A stretch of 64,000 nt of DNA from the NCBI GenBank assembly GCA_002682825.1, contig NOKP01000018.1:494099-558098 (forward strand), in the 5' to 3' direction. This document shows positions 46,211 through 56,293 of this stretch, piece after piece. The number at the start of each line of letters is the position of its first letter. The stretch's first letter is position 1. The position numbers and the translations under genes are program-made. This DNA is from Neonectria sp. B-13. Its lineage: Eukaryota; Ascomycota; Sordariomycetes; Hypocreales; Nectriaceae. The notes under the pieces were generated by a model that saw only the letters and a program-made list of their open reading frames with translations, was not told the origin of the DNA and did not search any database.

Positions 46211-47415
46211 TCACAGGCGCTTGCCGGGAACGAGGATGAACAGAACGCAAAGAGCCGCATCAATAAGAAACGTCATGGCCAGAACCATGAGAGCTCGCTT
46301 GGCGAGGAGTTTGCGTACGTAAGGTTCGCGGATGCGGGAGAAGTTGAAGGGAGTGTATTCGCTGTAGCCCACCAGGGCCATGATGGGATCAAGAGAGTAT
46401 TGGTAAGAAGAAAGAAAATAGACACCGACGGTGAATGGCAAGATCAGCTGCAGCGCGTTAGTTTTGTAGTTTGTGATTGCATAGGAGAAATTGCTTACCC
46501 AACACTTCGTTGGACGAGATTTGTTGAGGAAAATGAGGACGAAGCCGGCCCAGAAAGCCCCGAACATGGCAATCAGACCCACGATGAGTCTCATGATGAG
46601 CGTGGGGGGGATCAGGTTGCCGAGCGCCTTCATTCTAAGGAAACCTGGAAACGCGTCCCGTTCCATAGCTTGGAACACATAGTCCTTGGCCACGTCAAAC
46701 ACCTCTGGGTCATCACGACCAAGCTCTTCGATAGCGTTGGTAACGTCCTGCGTGACGGATCCGGGAAGGGTGATTTCTCGCTCAGCGCCAGGCATCAAGA
46801 AGGTGAAGAGGATCTTCTCTGCCGATGCTCGGATATCTTGCCGCGCGACAGTGTGAGCCGGAGAGTTGGAGTCGGTCGTGATCTCATGGGAGTTGCTGAA
46901 CTGGGGGCTTGGTCGAACATGTCCAGAGGTGCTCTGTGGAGAGTCGTGGTTTTGGTCTTCACGGAGGAAGGCAGACAGTTGCCCATCTTGGTTCTTCTCC
47001 TTCTCCGTCGAGTACATCGAGGGTCCCGCAATACGAGGCTCCAAGTCGCCGATGTTCTCCAGGATTTGCGACGATCTCTTCGAGCCTGACTTGTCCATAT
47101 CGGGTGTTCCAATGAGCACGGAGCGTCGAAGCTCGCGAACATAGTGACGGCATAGGGACATGTGTTGCGCTACGTCAAGCCTGTCAAACAGTCAGCCATT
47201 AGGTCACTGCATTGTGCGCTTCCCTGAACTCACCAGAAGTCAAGGTAGTCCACGGATCTCTGCTGATCCCGCATGTAGATATAGAAGGAAAAAAGGTCGA
47301 CTGGAGGTAGGGTGCGCCGGCTCAGCACCTCGAAGAGAGTCGGAAGTCGGTTTCTCGCCAGGTCGGGCTGAGGCGACGGCGACGCCGTCGACGTGATGGG
47401 TTGGTGGTCGGCCAT
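46211..47415 (-). CDS. RAX1: Rax1-like RGS-domain membrane protein
   Basis: Three exons (47234-47415, 46499-47180 and 46211-46447) encode 366 residues. The N-terminal half is an RGS-type helical domain (LPTLFEVLSRRTLPPVDLFS, DQQRSVDYLDFWLDVAQHM, then ITLPGSVTQDVTNAI to GFLRMKALGNL) interrupted by a long polar loop. The C-terminal part has three transmembrane helices (MRLIVGLIAMFGAFWAGFVL, the LILPFTVGVYFL segment, and ALMVLAMTFLIDAALCVLFI). This order matches yeast Rax1, a bipolar bud-site landmark, and the RGS-plus-membrane proteins of filamentous fungi. Conserved GYSEYTPFNFSRIREPYVRK lies between the last helices. The second intron (51 nt, GTAAGC/CTAAC/CAG) is in frame and stop-free; it was removed because the insert would interrupt a transmembrane helix. 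GAP activity on a G-alpha protein is not assured. Confidence 0.82.
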
Positions 47416-48106
47416 CTTGCGCTGCAGGGTACCGAGGCTGAGGGTAAATGAGTGTTGCAGAATGAAAGATGTATTTGTTTCGATGGATAACAAACACCAA
47501 CTGCCGATAGTTGCGCCACTGTGATGACGGAAGTGCTCGTTACGCGAAAAGCCCCTGGCTGTTAGATAGGTGGACTACGCCCCTTGTGTACTGCTGGCGT
47601 AGGTGTCTTTGCCGGAAATCTCGATCTTTACAAGCAGAAAGAGAGAAGGGCGCAAGAGCGCGGGAGTCTGAGGTGTCTTGCCGTAGTGGCCGTTGGAATG
47701 TCGACTTTGGAATGTAGTGACAGCGACGTGCTTCGCGGTAAACAGCCCAGAACGACGTGGATCACTCATCAAACTCATCCTAAGCCTAGTTACGTTAACG
47801 TGAGGCTGTATGTGGGTCCAGCATGCTCGGTCACGTGACAGAATTGACGGGACCGCATGACGGTGCCCTATTGGGTCGCTACCCCCACCGCCGAATTTCG
47901 AGCCTGCCCTACGCACAAAGATTTTGTGGGAATTTGGTATTCGACATCAACACCCTCCTCATCGCCAGACCGAGAAGACGATCCGCAGGTACGAACCCCG
48001 ACAATTATCCTCTCCTTTGCCAGCCTCTATCTAGAGATCACGAGCGCCTCGACTCTCGCGCCCTCACCACCGTAACCGCAACGAGACACTGACAACGAGA
48101 CCAGCC
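47416..48106. promoter_or_regulatory. Divergent promoter region, RAX1-like / RPL31
   Basis: About 690 bp between two divergent genes. It contains a perfect palindrome TCACGTGA at 47831-47838, the core recognised by Cbf1-type bHLH factors, 269 bp upstream of the RPL31 start codon. The region near RPL31 ends in a C/A-rich leader typical of ribosomal protein genes. Confidence 0.55.
47831..47838. promoter_or_regulatory. TCACGTGA E-box palindrome
   Basis: Exact 8-bp palindrome upstream of RPL31. Cbf1-type factors recognise this core, and Cbf1 participates in ribosomal-protein gene control in some ascomycete yeasts. Function here is untested. Confidence 0.4.
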
Positions 48107-48644
48107 ATGTCGTCCAAGAAGCCCTCTGGCAAGACTCAGCGCTCCGCTATTGCGGATGTCGTCGCCCGCGAGTACACCATCCACATGCACAAGAGGGTAC
48201 GTTGCCTTGACAGGAGGAGCTCACACAATCGAGCTTCTCGCGGGAGAACAAAATGCTAACGGATGTGAAGATGCACGGTGTCACCTTCAAGAAGCGCGCT
48301 CCCCGTGCCATCAAGGAGATCAAGGCCTTTGCCTTCCAGGCCATGGTACGAACCACCCTCGAACGACCTGCCCATCGGTTGCGATACGATTGGAGCAGGC
48401 GGAACTGTGAAATGGACGCAATGTGCTAACAGCTATCTAGGGCACCACTGATGTCCGTGTCGACCCCCAGCTCAACAAGAAGGTCTGGGAGTGCGGTGTT
48501 AAGGGTGTCCCCTACCGACTGCGCGTGCGAATTTCCCGACGACGAAACGACGAGGAGGGTGCCAAGGAGAAGCTGTACAGCTACGTTCAGGCTGTTAACG
48601 TCAAGGACCCCAAGGGCCTCCCCACGGTTGTCGTTGAGGAATAA
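48107..48644 (+). CDS. RPL31: 60S ribosomal protein L31 (eL31)
   Basis: Three exons (48107-48196, 48271-48345 and 48441-48644) encode 122 residues, the expected size. Diagnostic segments are [62 protein letters not shown] and the C-terminal TVVVEE. Intron 1 (74 nt) has a GTACGT donor and a GCTAAC branch but ends in AAG rather than CAG or TAG. The join KR/MHGV is required by the family, so this acceptor is well supported. Intron 2 (95 nt) ends CTATCTAG. The stop codon overlaps an AATAAATAAAA tract that could act in polyadenylation. It diverges from the RAX1-like gene. Confidence 0.96.
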
Positions 48645-49055
48645 ATAAAAAAGTTTCTCTTGGGACAGGTTCTAGGTGGCATGGCTTTCGGAGTTGCATT
48701 CGGCATTCTAGCTCTTTCACGCTGAAAATACAGAGGGAAATGTGATACAAGCTTGACAAGCCAACGACAATGAATTGGTGCCTCGGCGTGAAGTGGTCTG
48801 GAAATGGTTCGGGGCGAATCATGTTTGAAAGTAGTGGCCGTGGGTTTATCGAACTGTCGATAGGGTATGTCATCGACTACGGTCTGTTGATTCTGATCCT
48901 GATCCTACGGATATCCACCCTTGCTGCCCAGTCTCAGAAATGCCATGCAGTCCAGTACCGTATCCCTAACAAGCCACCAAAGCAGGCTATGCACCAAGGA
49001 CTCCAATTCTCCTATTCAATCAAATGCGTGAAAACCAAACGACCCTGCCCATTAT
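48645..49055. other. Convergent intergenic spacer
   Basis: About 410 bp between the ends of RPL31 and the E2 gene; no supported coding region. Confidence 0.55.
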
Positions 49056-49717
49056 TTACTCGTCCTCGACATCCTGGTGCCTTCCGAGGACCTTCTTCTT
49101 GAACTCTTCAGCGTCCTTGTCCCACAGCTCTGCGGCCTCGCCATTCAGAGGGGAGGCACTTTACTAGTTGTCAGCGCCATGTCACGACCAAGTGGCTGGC
49201 TGAGGGGAGATGCGCTTACTTGTTGGGCTCGCCGAGCAAGCTCTGCAGACTCAGAAGGACAGTCTGGATGTTGTAGGCGGCAGTCCACTTATCCTTGAGG
49301 ATGTCCAAGCAGATGCGACCGGAGAAGTCGACGTTGGGGTGGTAGATGGGCGTCTTGAACAGGACGGTAGGCGCTGCATAGGGGTAGTTGGAGGGGAAGG
49401 CAAAGCTGAGCTTGAAGGTGAGACCGGCGTAGGGGGTATCGTCGGGTCCCTCAATGGTGGCAGTCCATGAGAGGAGGTTGCCATCAGCGGAGGGGAAGGC
49501 CGAGACGCCCGGGGCGGGCGAGGTCATGAGCTGCATCAGTTCGGTTTGGAGTCTGCTGCAAGTTAGCATTGCATGTCCACGGCTTTGCCAGTCGGTTTGC
49601 GTCGACGAACCTCTTGGTGGTGCTCTGGGAGTCGGGGGCTTTGCGCCCAGTGTTGAGCTTAGCAGCCTGGACGCTGCCGGGGGCGGAGTTCTGGTTGTCT
49701 TCCATGGCGTAATCCAT
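49056..49717 (-). CDS. UBC11: Ubiquitin-conjugating enzyme E2, UBC11/UbcH10 type
   Basis: Three exons (49611-49717, 49220-49552 and 49056-49158) encode 180 residues. The UBC fold starts after a 35-residue polar extension: [40 protein letters not shown], active-site Cys in [12 protein letters not shown], and [20 protein letters not shown]. The N-terminal extension and the sequence around the catalytic Cys match E2C/UbcH10, which starts ubiquitin chains on anaphase-promoting complex substrates. Intron 1 uses donor GTTCGT and a GCAGCAG tandem acceptor (the second CAG gives KRLQTEL). Intron 2 ends in AAG, because use of the TAG five bases upstream would introduce an early stop. The gene is divergent from CHK1, and the APC/C subunit APC11 lies 4.5 kb away. 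Confidence 0.9.
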
Positions 49718-50482
49718 TGCGAAATGGTGATGTGGGTGTAGAAATTGAGTGAGAGTGCGTAGTACAAGTTGCGAGTTGTGACAAGATGCGCGAGGCAAAT
49801 CAGTCAAGAGAGTGGCGATGATTGGGAGAGTTGTATGTACACAGGGCAGTTCCGCAACCGGAAAGAGGTGAAGCGGGTGTGGATGATAGATACAGGACGG
49901 AGGAAGGAAGAAGGCCAACGGGCGGTGGTGCCGGGGGAATGGAAGGAAGTTAAAGGGTCTCTCAGTGAATGCAGTCCACGCGACGGTTAGGTTTGCTTGG
50001 AGTTCGGGATGCGACAGAAGATGAATCGCGTGCGAAGTAGCGGGTTGAATGGCGTTGTGATGGGTGGGTGACAAACAGGCTCGAGTGTTTACCGCAGCAA
50101 CGGGAAAGGCGACCTCAGAGGCGCACGCCCGGCCAATAGATGCCGCCGGCTGCCAGGGGCGCTGAAACGTGGGGCAACCACCACCGCAACCACTGCAGCA
50201 TCACTGGACGGGCGGCGCTGTTCAGGGTACAGAGGTGGCCATTTTCGGCCGCTCAGGGGGGTCGCCCACCGAGCAACAACGGCTTTACGCGGTGGGACGC
50301 GACGGACGCGACCACTCGAGTTTACCTCAGCTAACACTAACAAAGCCCGTTCACACCGAGGCACGAGAGCTGTCGAGAACCAACCAACCATCCGAACCAT
50401 CGAGACGGTGTTAGGTTCGCGACACGTCCTGCATAATCCCACAGGCCAAAGGCAAGGATTACCATTCGCCAGAGCCGTCATC
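49718..50482. promoter_or_regulatory. Divergent promoter region, UBC11-type E2 / CHK1
   Basis: About 765 bp between two cell-cycle genes transcribed away from each other, including both 5'UTRs. Open frames within it show no family resemblance. Coordinated control is a possibility but no factor site is claimed. Confidence 0.5.
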
Positions 50483-52377
50483 ATGGTAAGTCTTGTTTTT
50501 CTTTCCTGATGCGCGAGGTAGCAGGGGAGGAGCTGTGCAACATGGTTGGCGGGCTCTGCTTTCACGGGGGCTCAACCGCAGTCGTGAACATCACCATCAT
50601 GAGAGCAGCATCGTGTGTCTTAGTCTACTTCTTTGTCTGCTTGAGTAATCAGTCTTGCTAAACTTTCGTTCCACATGTCACAGTCGCAGCTAGATCCTCT
50701 ACCTAGGGATCTCCCCTTCCGCATCATATCAAAAACCGTCGGTCGTGGTGCCTATGCCTCGTCAGTTCACACCGCCGCTTTCATATGCTTTTCAGCGTCC
50801 CTCATACACGGAAACATCCGAGTTGGAGACAATTCAAATTCTAACTCTTGCCACCTAGTATTAAAAAAGCCATCCCTCTTGACTCGCAATCCCCAGTCTT
50901 TGCCGTCAAGCTCATCCACAAGGGCTACGCTGTGAAACATGGCCGCATCTCCGCCAAGCAGCTGGCCATGGAGGTCTCACTTCACTCTCACATCGGCCAG
51001 CACCCAAACATCATCGAGTGGTTTGCCTCGGGCGAGGACACCATCTGGCGCTGGATCGCCATGGAGTACGCCGAGGGCGGTGACCTCTTTGACAAGATCG
51101 AAGCCGACGTCGGCGTTCGCCAGGACATTGCCCAGGTTTACTTCGTACAGCTCGTTGGCGGCGTCAGCTTCATGCACTCCAAGGGAGTTGCTCACCGCGA
51201 CCTCAAGCCTGAAAACATCCTCCTCTCTCAAGATGGCTCATTGAAGCTTGCCGACTTTGGCATGGCCACCATGTTTGAGTACAAGGGCCAGCGCAAGCTG
51301 AGCTCGACCCTCTGCGGCAGCCCCCCTTACATTGCCCCTGAGATCCTCGCCTGCGGCCGTGCCGATAGGAGGTCGCCCAGTACCGCCAAGTACTCTCCCG
51401 ATCTGGTCGATGTCTGGTCCTGCGGTGTCATCCTTTTCGTCCTTCTTGTCGGCAATACCCCCTGGGACGAGCCCTCGCAGGGCAGCTGGGAGTTCCAGGA
51501 GTATGTCCGCAACTCCGGTCGCAGTTCCGACGCCTTGTGGGAGAAGGTCCCAACTGAAGCCCTCTCCCTGCTCCGCGGCATGATGTCCATCGACCCCAAG
51601 AAGCGCTTCAGCTTTGCCCAGGTCCGTCAGCATCCTTGGTACACTCGCCACAACGGCCTCCTTTCCGCCGATGGGCGAGTCACCGACCCAATCAACCTTG
51701 CCACCCAGATGCTCGAGAATCTCCGTATCGACTTCAGCCAGAAGCCCACCACATCACAGCCGACTTCGAGCGACAATATGGACGTTGACACAGGCCTGAA
51801 CGCTGGTCGGTTCTCCTCTACTCAGCCCGAGGTGCCCATCGCCGACCACGACTGGGACTGGGAGCGCCCGGCGCTCCGATCCATGGCCGGCCCGGCCTCG
51901 TCTGTGCCGTCTCGCGCCCGTGATGCCCGCCGCATGATGCTCGACTCCCTCGCCGACGAACCCTCCATGTCCCAGTTCTCTCACACTCCCGGCCCGTCCA
52001 TGTCCCTCACCCAGCAGGCCCGACGCTTCCGCGATATCTGCCCACCAGAGGCCCTCACCCGCTTCTTCTCTGCCGTGCCACCCGCCCACATCATCCAGAT
52101 GCTCAGCGACGCCCTACACCAGCTCAACGTGCCCCTTGCCCCCGTCTCCCCCAACCTCTACGGCAACCCCATCGCCACCATCAAGGTCAAGGCCCTCGAC
52201 GGTCGCCAGCAGAGCTTGCACGGCGAGATCCAGGTCGACAAGCAACCGCTGCCGGACGGCACCGAGGTGCTCGATGTGCGTTTCGTCAAGATCAAGGGCG
52301 ACCCGCTCGAGTGGCGTCGCTTCTTCAAGAAGGTGGTCATCCTGTGCAAGGATGGTGTGTATGTCCCGGAAGCTTAG
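50483..52377 (+). CDS. CHK1: Checkpoint protein kinase CHK1
   Basis: Ser/Thr kinase of the DNA-damage and replication checkpoint. Three exons: 50483-50485 (only the ATG), 50684-50760 and 50859-52377, giving 532 residues. The kinase domain covers about residues 10-275: glycine loop GRGAYAS, beta-3 Lys in FAVKLIHKGY, HRDLKPENILL, DFGMAT, YIAPEI and DVWSCGVILFVLLVGNTPWD. The C-terminal region has the KA1-like regulatory domain of Chk1 (RFFSAVPPAHIIQMLSDALH; EWRRFFKKVVILCKDGVYVP). ATG 50485 abuts a perfect GTAAGT donor and splices onto TCGCAGCTAGAT, giving MSQLDPL. Alternatively transcription could start inside the first intron and use ATG 50675, giving MSQSQLDPL and 534 residues. The second intron (98 nt) splits the glycine-loop Ser codon (GCCTC/TATT). 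Confidence 0.92.
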
Positions 52378-52479
52378 AAGGGGAGGGAACTGTTTGATCG
52401 TGTAAAGCACAGCGCCACCAAAAAAGCCTGAGTGTTTGAGACTTGACTTGATATAATGTACCAATAGAATACGAAATGG

Positions 52480-53705
52480 ACGCATAATCCTATGGAACTG
52501 GTTCCTCGTGTATTTCTCGGATTGCTTGAAAGAATCATCGGCCTGGTCCTCGTCGACTGGGCTGAGTGGACTGATTCCGATATCTTCTCTCCCGTGAGCT
52601 TCGAGATGCGCTGCAGATTCGAAGATTTGCCTGCAACGAGAGCACTGAAACCTGAGCAATAAATGTCGTCGATAGAGATGTTCTCTGGGCGAAGCGGTTA
52701 AGAACAGAGGATAAACCTGCCTTCCAGCTTAAAGGGAACTGGGTGATATCCTTGACTCGGTGAACAATTGGCCATCCTGGCCAACAGCAGCTTCTCCATT
52801 CTGCATACTGGTATTTCCCTAGATTAACTTGAAGAATAGGCACGCGTATCTTGGTGATGGGTCTTTTCCAGATTTACCGAGTTTCCGACTCCTTTGCTGT
52901 GAATTTTCGGCATCACCATCGCCTACCTCATCATCTGACTGGGTTCGTGGATGCTTCTAAGCTCTTTGATTTTCCGTTGCGGTCTGGGCCAACACAGGGC
53001 ATGTGGTTTGAGGAGGACCCGGGGGACAGTGGGCATTTTGATGAGCCCGCCCTTCAAACTTGCTGTTGAGCCAATTCGTCAGCCGGCCATCAAGTGGTCA
53101 ACCACATCGTCTTTCTTTGTGGTCGTAGTTCGTCGGGGGACAAATCCCTGGCCACCCTTGAGGATTTGACACTGCTCGAGGAGACATGCTCTACTGCAAG
53201 CCTTGAAGTGACCTCGGAATTTGGATACTGATGCCGCATCTGGATTCAAAGCGGCACAGATAACCCTACGTACTTCGTTGGGGGTTGTATTTCATTTCAG
53301 GGCGGTAGGCAATATCGAACCGTTGCCACCTGAGGTGGACTCGACAAATAAGGCGTCCTGAGTAGGCTCATCCTGGAGAATACTTGCGAGGCTGTTCTCA
53401 GCCCACTTGTCAGGAAGCTCGATGGGAGCGTTAAGATAGTCATCCAACGGTGTGGTTTTCGAGTCGCTGGCGTCGTGGTTGTTGTCACGGTACCATCTAA
53501 ACGGCCTAGCATACGGCATTAGGCGCGAATCTGAGTGTTCGAGGTCGTTTCTGGGGGTTGGTGTTATTATGGCGGTCTTGGTCAAAACAGCAGCGTCTTG
53601 AGTAGTTGGGGAAATGTGCGAGGGAGAACGACTTGTAGCCGCAGCCCAGTAATCGCCCCCCTCCTCTCTGCCGAGCATCGTCTGTTCCGGACCGTTACCG
53701 TTCAT
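52480..53705 (-). pseudogene. Broken fungal C2H2 zinc-finger protein gene
   Basis: On the minus strand a polar N-terminal frame starts at ATG 53705 (MNGNGPEQTM) and meets an in-frame TGA at about 53293. The same frame then continues with NPDAASVSKFRGHFKACSRA. Further on come RYACLFFKL, LGKYQYAEWRSC, GWPIVHRVK, and EHLYRRHLLLRFQCSRCRQI. Together these reproduce the common fungal pattern YACPxFKRNPxKYxxWRSC / GWxTVHRVKEHLYRRH / FxCxRCxxxFE. FFKL and LGKYQ are in different frames with no room for an intron. The VK-EHLYRRH junction would need an intron, but the donor position reads GAT instead of GT. A recently disabled gene, an assembly error, or unusual splicing are the options. The function of the family is unknown. 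Confidence 0.5.
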
Positions 53706-54026
53706 TGTGATAAGCAATAAAACTCATATAGTTTTCTGTTGAGTCCGACTGGATATCGAAACCAAGACACTTGCCCCTATTCTTATGGTTAACAGCTAGC
53801 ATTCACGCAGTTGCACAGATCAAGCCTGCGAAGTTACCGCATGGCGTCGCCTGCCTCTCGACAATCATTGGTCGCAGAGTTCATCCAATGTCAGTTGAGC
53901 AAAAGGGCGGCGCGTGTCGAATTAAGTTAAAATGATAGGAATGCAATGGAAGTTGATGATAATGATAATAATGCTTTGTCTGTTTTATTTGCGCCATGAA
54001 CACCTAAACGCCAGAGTCCCACTGCT
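53706..54026. other. Short intergenic spacer
   Basis: About 320 bp between the broken zinc-finger gene and the 3' end of APC11. Nothing is recognised. Confidence 0.5.
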
Positions 54027-54508
54027 TTACTCGACTTGAGAGGCAGTTTCGTTTACTTGGTCCGTCCATTCGAATTCTGTGAGGGTGTTAACTGGGTACA
54101 TCACTCCTTGGACTTCGTAGGTAGTGGACGACGTACTTTGACGGCACATGGGACATTGGCCCTTGGACGAGTCTTGCTTAATCCATTCAAGGATGCAATG
54201 CTAATCAGTGGCATAAAGTCAGCAATTTGGAGGGGTCATGCGGAGAGATCGAACGTCAGGCACAGACCATATGAAAGCTGTGGCCGCATTTCCCCGATAC
54301 TTTGGTGGATATATTAGCATGGGCGTGCAAATATGGCCTGATGGCGATGCTAGGGGAAGCACTTACACAGGCTGCAATCATCGCCAGGGTATTTGCACGT
54401 CGGACACGTGCCGTCGAAGTGGACCTGGCAGATGCCACAGACGTCGTCCTCGGGAATGTCCCATCGCCAGGTCGCGACCGTGTTCCACTTCTTGATGGTG
54501 ACTTTCAT
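54027..54508 (-). CDS. APC11: Anaphase-promoting complex RING subunit APC11
   Basis: Four small exons (54367-54508, 54268-54299, 54137-54200 and 54027-54076) encode 95 residues. APC11 is the RING-H2 subunit that recruits the E2 to the APC/C. The protein begins MKVTIKKWNTVATWRWDIPE and contains DDVCGICQVHFDGTCPTC, KYPGDDCSL, GKCGHSFHM, HCILEWIKQDSSKGQCPMC and RQKFEW, the full set of RING zinc ligands. It ends in a short TDQVNETASQVE tail. Exon 2 is only 32 nt, and exon boundaries fall between HM and HC of the zinc ligands. Intron 1 ends in AAG (CCACCAAAG), forced by continuity into GKCGHSF; introns 2 and 3 end ATTAG and CACAG. Phases all close. No single open frame longer than one exon exists, so the gene is easily missed. 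Confidence 0.92.
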
Positions 54509-55208
54509 GATGAGTCCGCTGGCCGAGTGGGAAGCGTCACGAGGCCGAGATGGCGGACTTTGGTTGGGAGAGAGAATGGAAGTGTCAGGATGACGGAGCT
54601 TTCATGTTGGAGGGTTGTCACTTGCGCAAGGTCGGGTTCCATCCCGTCACGTCCCGCGTTCATTTGTGGGAGACCAGGGAGCATGGAGCGCTTCCAGGGC
54701 TGCCCTGGGGGGCGGGCGCCTGGTGCGGGCGTTTTCAGTGACCTCATCCACTGGAAGCCGTCCACTGAGAGCACATCGCCAGCGCCTAAGCTGCGGCGGG
54801 CATCGATTCTCCGCTCGACCGCTGATTAACCGCCTGCCAACCGTCAAAACGGCGACTGAATTCAATGCAATGGCTGCCCGCCCCGAAGTGGTCCAAGCTT
54901 GCTGGTCCGACAGCTTCCAGTTTTGACGCCAACATTCGCCCGCTCTGTTATCATCAAATCCCACGAGAGCCGCCAAAAGTCCCGTCACAAGCCAAACTCC
55001 TCCGACCCGATTGCTCCCCTCCCCCCCCGAGTGATGCGGACATAGACGTAGAGGTTGGACCTCATTTAGCTGCCATTCCCTCAATTCTGACCCACTCCTC
55101 TTGTCACCGCTTTCCTCCCATATCGCCTGGCCAGTCACTTATCGACGTCTCGTACGAGGAGTCATCGAGCCTTTTCCTCCTCGCGCCACAGAATATCCCT
55201 CCTCCAAT
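54509..55208. promoter_or_regulatory. Divergent promoter region, APC11 / sulfurtransferase
   Basis: About 700 bp between two divergent start codons, with a CT- and CCC-rich leader on the sulfurtransferase side. Chance open frames are present on both strands; no factor sites are asserted. Confidence 0.5.
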
Positions 55209-56293
55209 ATGGCTTCCATTGCTCTCTGCCGCCCAACGAGGGCTGGCATGCGCCAATTCGCCTCCGGGGCCTTCCGACCTGTGCTCTTCATCCAGCGGAA
55301 TTTCTCGTCATACATCGTCACCCCCAAAGAACTCCGCGAAGCCCTCGACAAGAACGCCCCGTCACCGATCAGCACCGACCCTCGAGTAATTCCTCTCTGT
55401 GCCTCATGGTTTCTCCCCAACGATGGCCGAACAGGCATCCAAACATTTCGAGAGCAGCGAATCCCCAAAGCTCGTTTCTTCGACCTGGACAAGGTCATCG
55501 ACAAGCGCAGCCCATACCCCCACATGCTGCCAGATGCTAAGGGATTCGCGGCCGCCATGAGCGAACTGGGAATCAGAAAGGAGGACATTGTTGTTGTGTA
55601 TGATACCAAGGAGCTCGGCATTTTCAGCGCTCCCCGTGTGGGCTGGACTATGAAGGTGTTTGGCCACTCCAATGTGCATATTCTCAACAACTTCAAGTTG
55701 TGGGTGGAAGAGGGACTCCCCACCGAGTCGGGAGAGCTATATAGCGTCGAGTGCTGTCCCTACCCGATCCCCAAATACGAAGCCAACCTGGTTGCCAGTT
55801 TCGAGGAGGTCAAGCAGATTGCACAGGACTATAACAAGGAAGGCGCTGAGGGCGTTCAGATCCTTGATGCAAGGCCTACTGCTAGGTTTACTGGTGAAGC
55901 CCCTGAGCCTCGCGAGGGCCTGTCGTCGGGACACATGCCTGGTTCTGTCAGCATCCCTTTCAGTGCCGTCCTGGACCCTACAACCAAGGCCTTCCTACCC
56001 CGCGACCAGTTGAAGAAGGTGCTTGAGGAGAAGGGCGTGGATCCAACCAAGCCCATTATCTCAACTTGTGGTACTGGTGTGACCGCCTGTATTATCGAGA
56101 CTGCCCTCGAGGAAGCAGGTCTCGGCTCTCCTGAGTCAAGGAGGGTCTACGACGGGAGCTGGACGTAAGTACAGTGGATCTCTGGATGTTATACTGCAGT
56201 GACTAACAAGATTGCAGGGAATGGGCCCAGCGGGTGAGTCCCAAGGACGGACTGATTTTGAAGTCGGCGAAGGAGAACTTGGCGAAGGAGTAA
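55209..56293 (+). CDS. TUM1: Thiosulfate/3-mercaptopyruvate sulfurtransferase (rhodanese)
   Basis: Two exons (55209-56164 and 56218-56293) encode 343 residues. It transfers sulfane sulfur from mercaptopyruvate or thiosulfate and in yeast (Tum1) feeds tRNA thiolation. The N-terminus is basic and Ser/Arg/Phe-rich (RAGMRQFASGAFRPVLFIQR), suggesting mitochondrial targeting. It is followed by two rhodanese domains: an inactive one (about 40-175: ASWFLPNDGR, KARFFDLDKV, DIVVVYDTKELGIFSAPRVG) and an active one (about 205-343: VQILDARPTARFTG, GHMPGSVSIPFSAV, and the catalytic loop STCGTGVTACI, Cys at about 294). The 53-nt intron (GTAAGT/GACTAAC/CAG) separates YDGSWT from EWAQR. Length fits the two-domain family. 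Confidence 0.93.

Noticed and set aside
52700..52780. AT-AC type (minor spliceosome) intron in the zinc-finger gene, since the junction reads GATATC
   Set aside because: Filamentous ascomycetes are not known to keep the minor spliceosome, the end is AG, and a frameshift elsewhere already indicates a broken gene.
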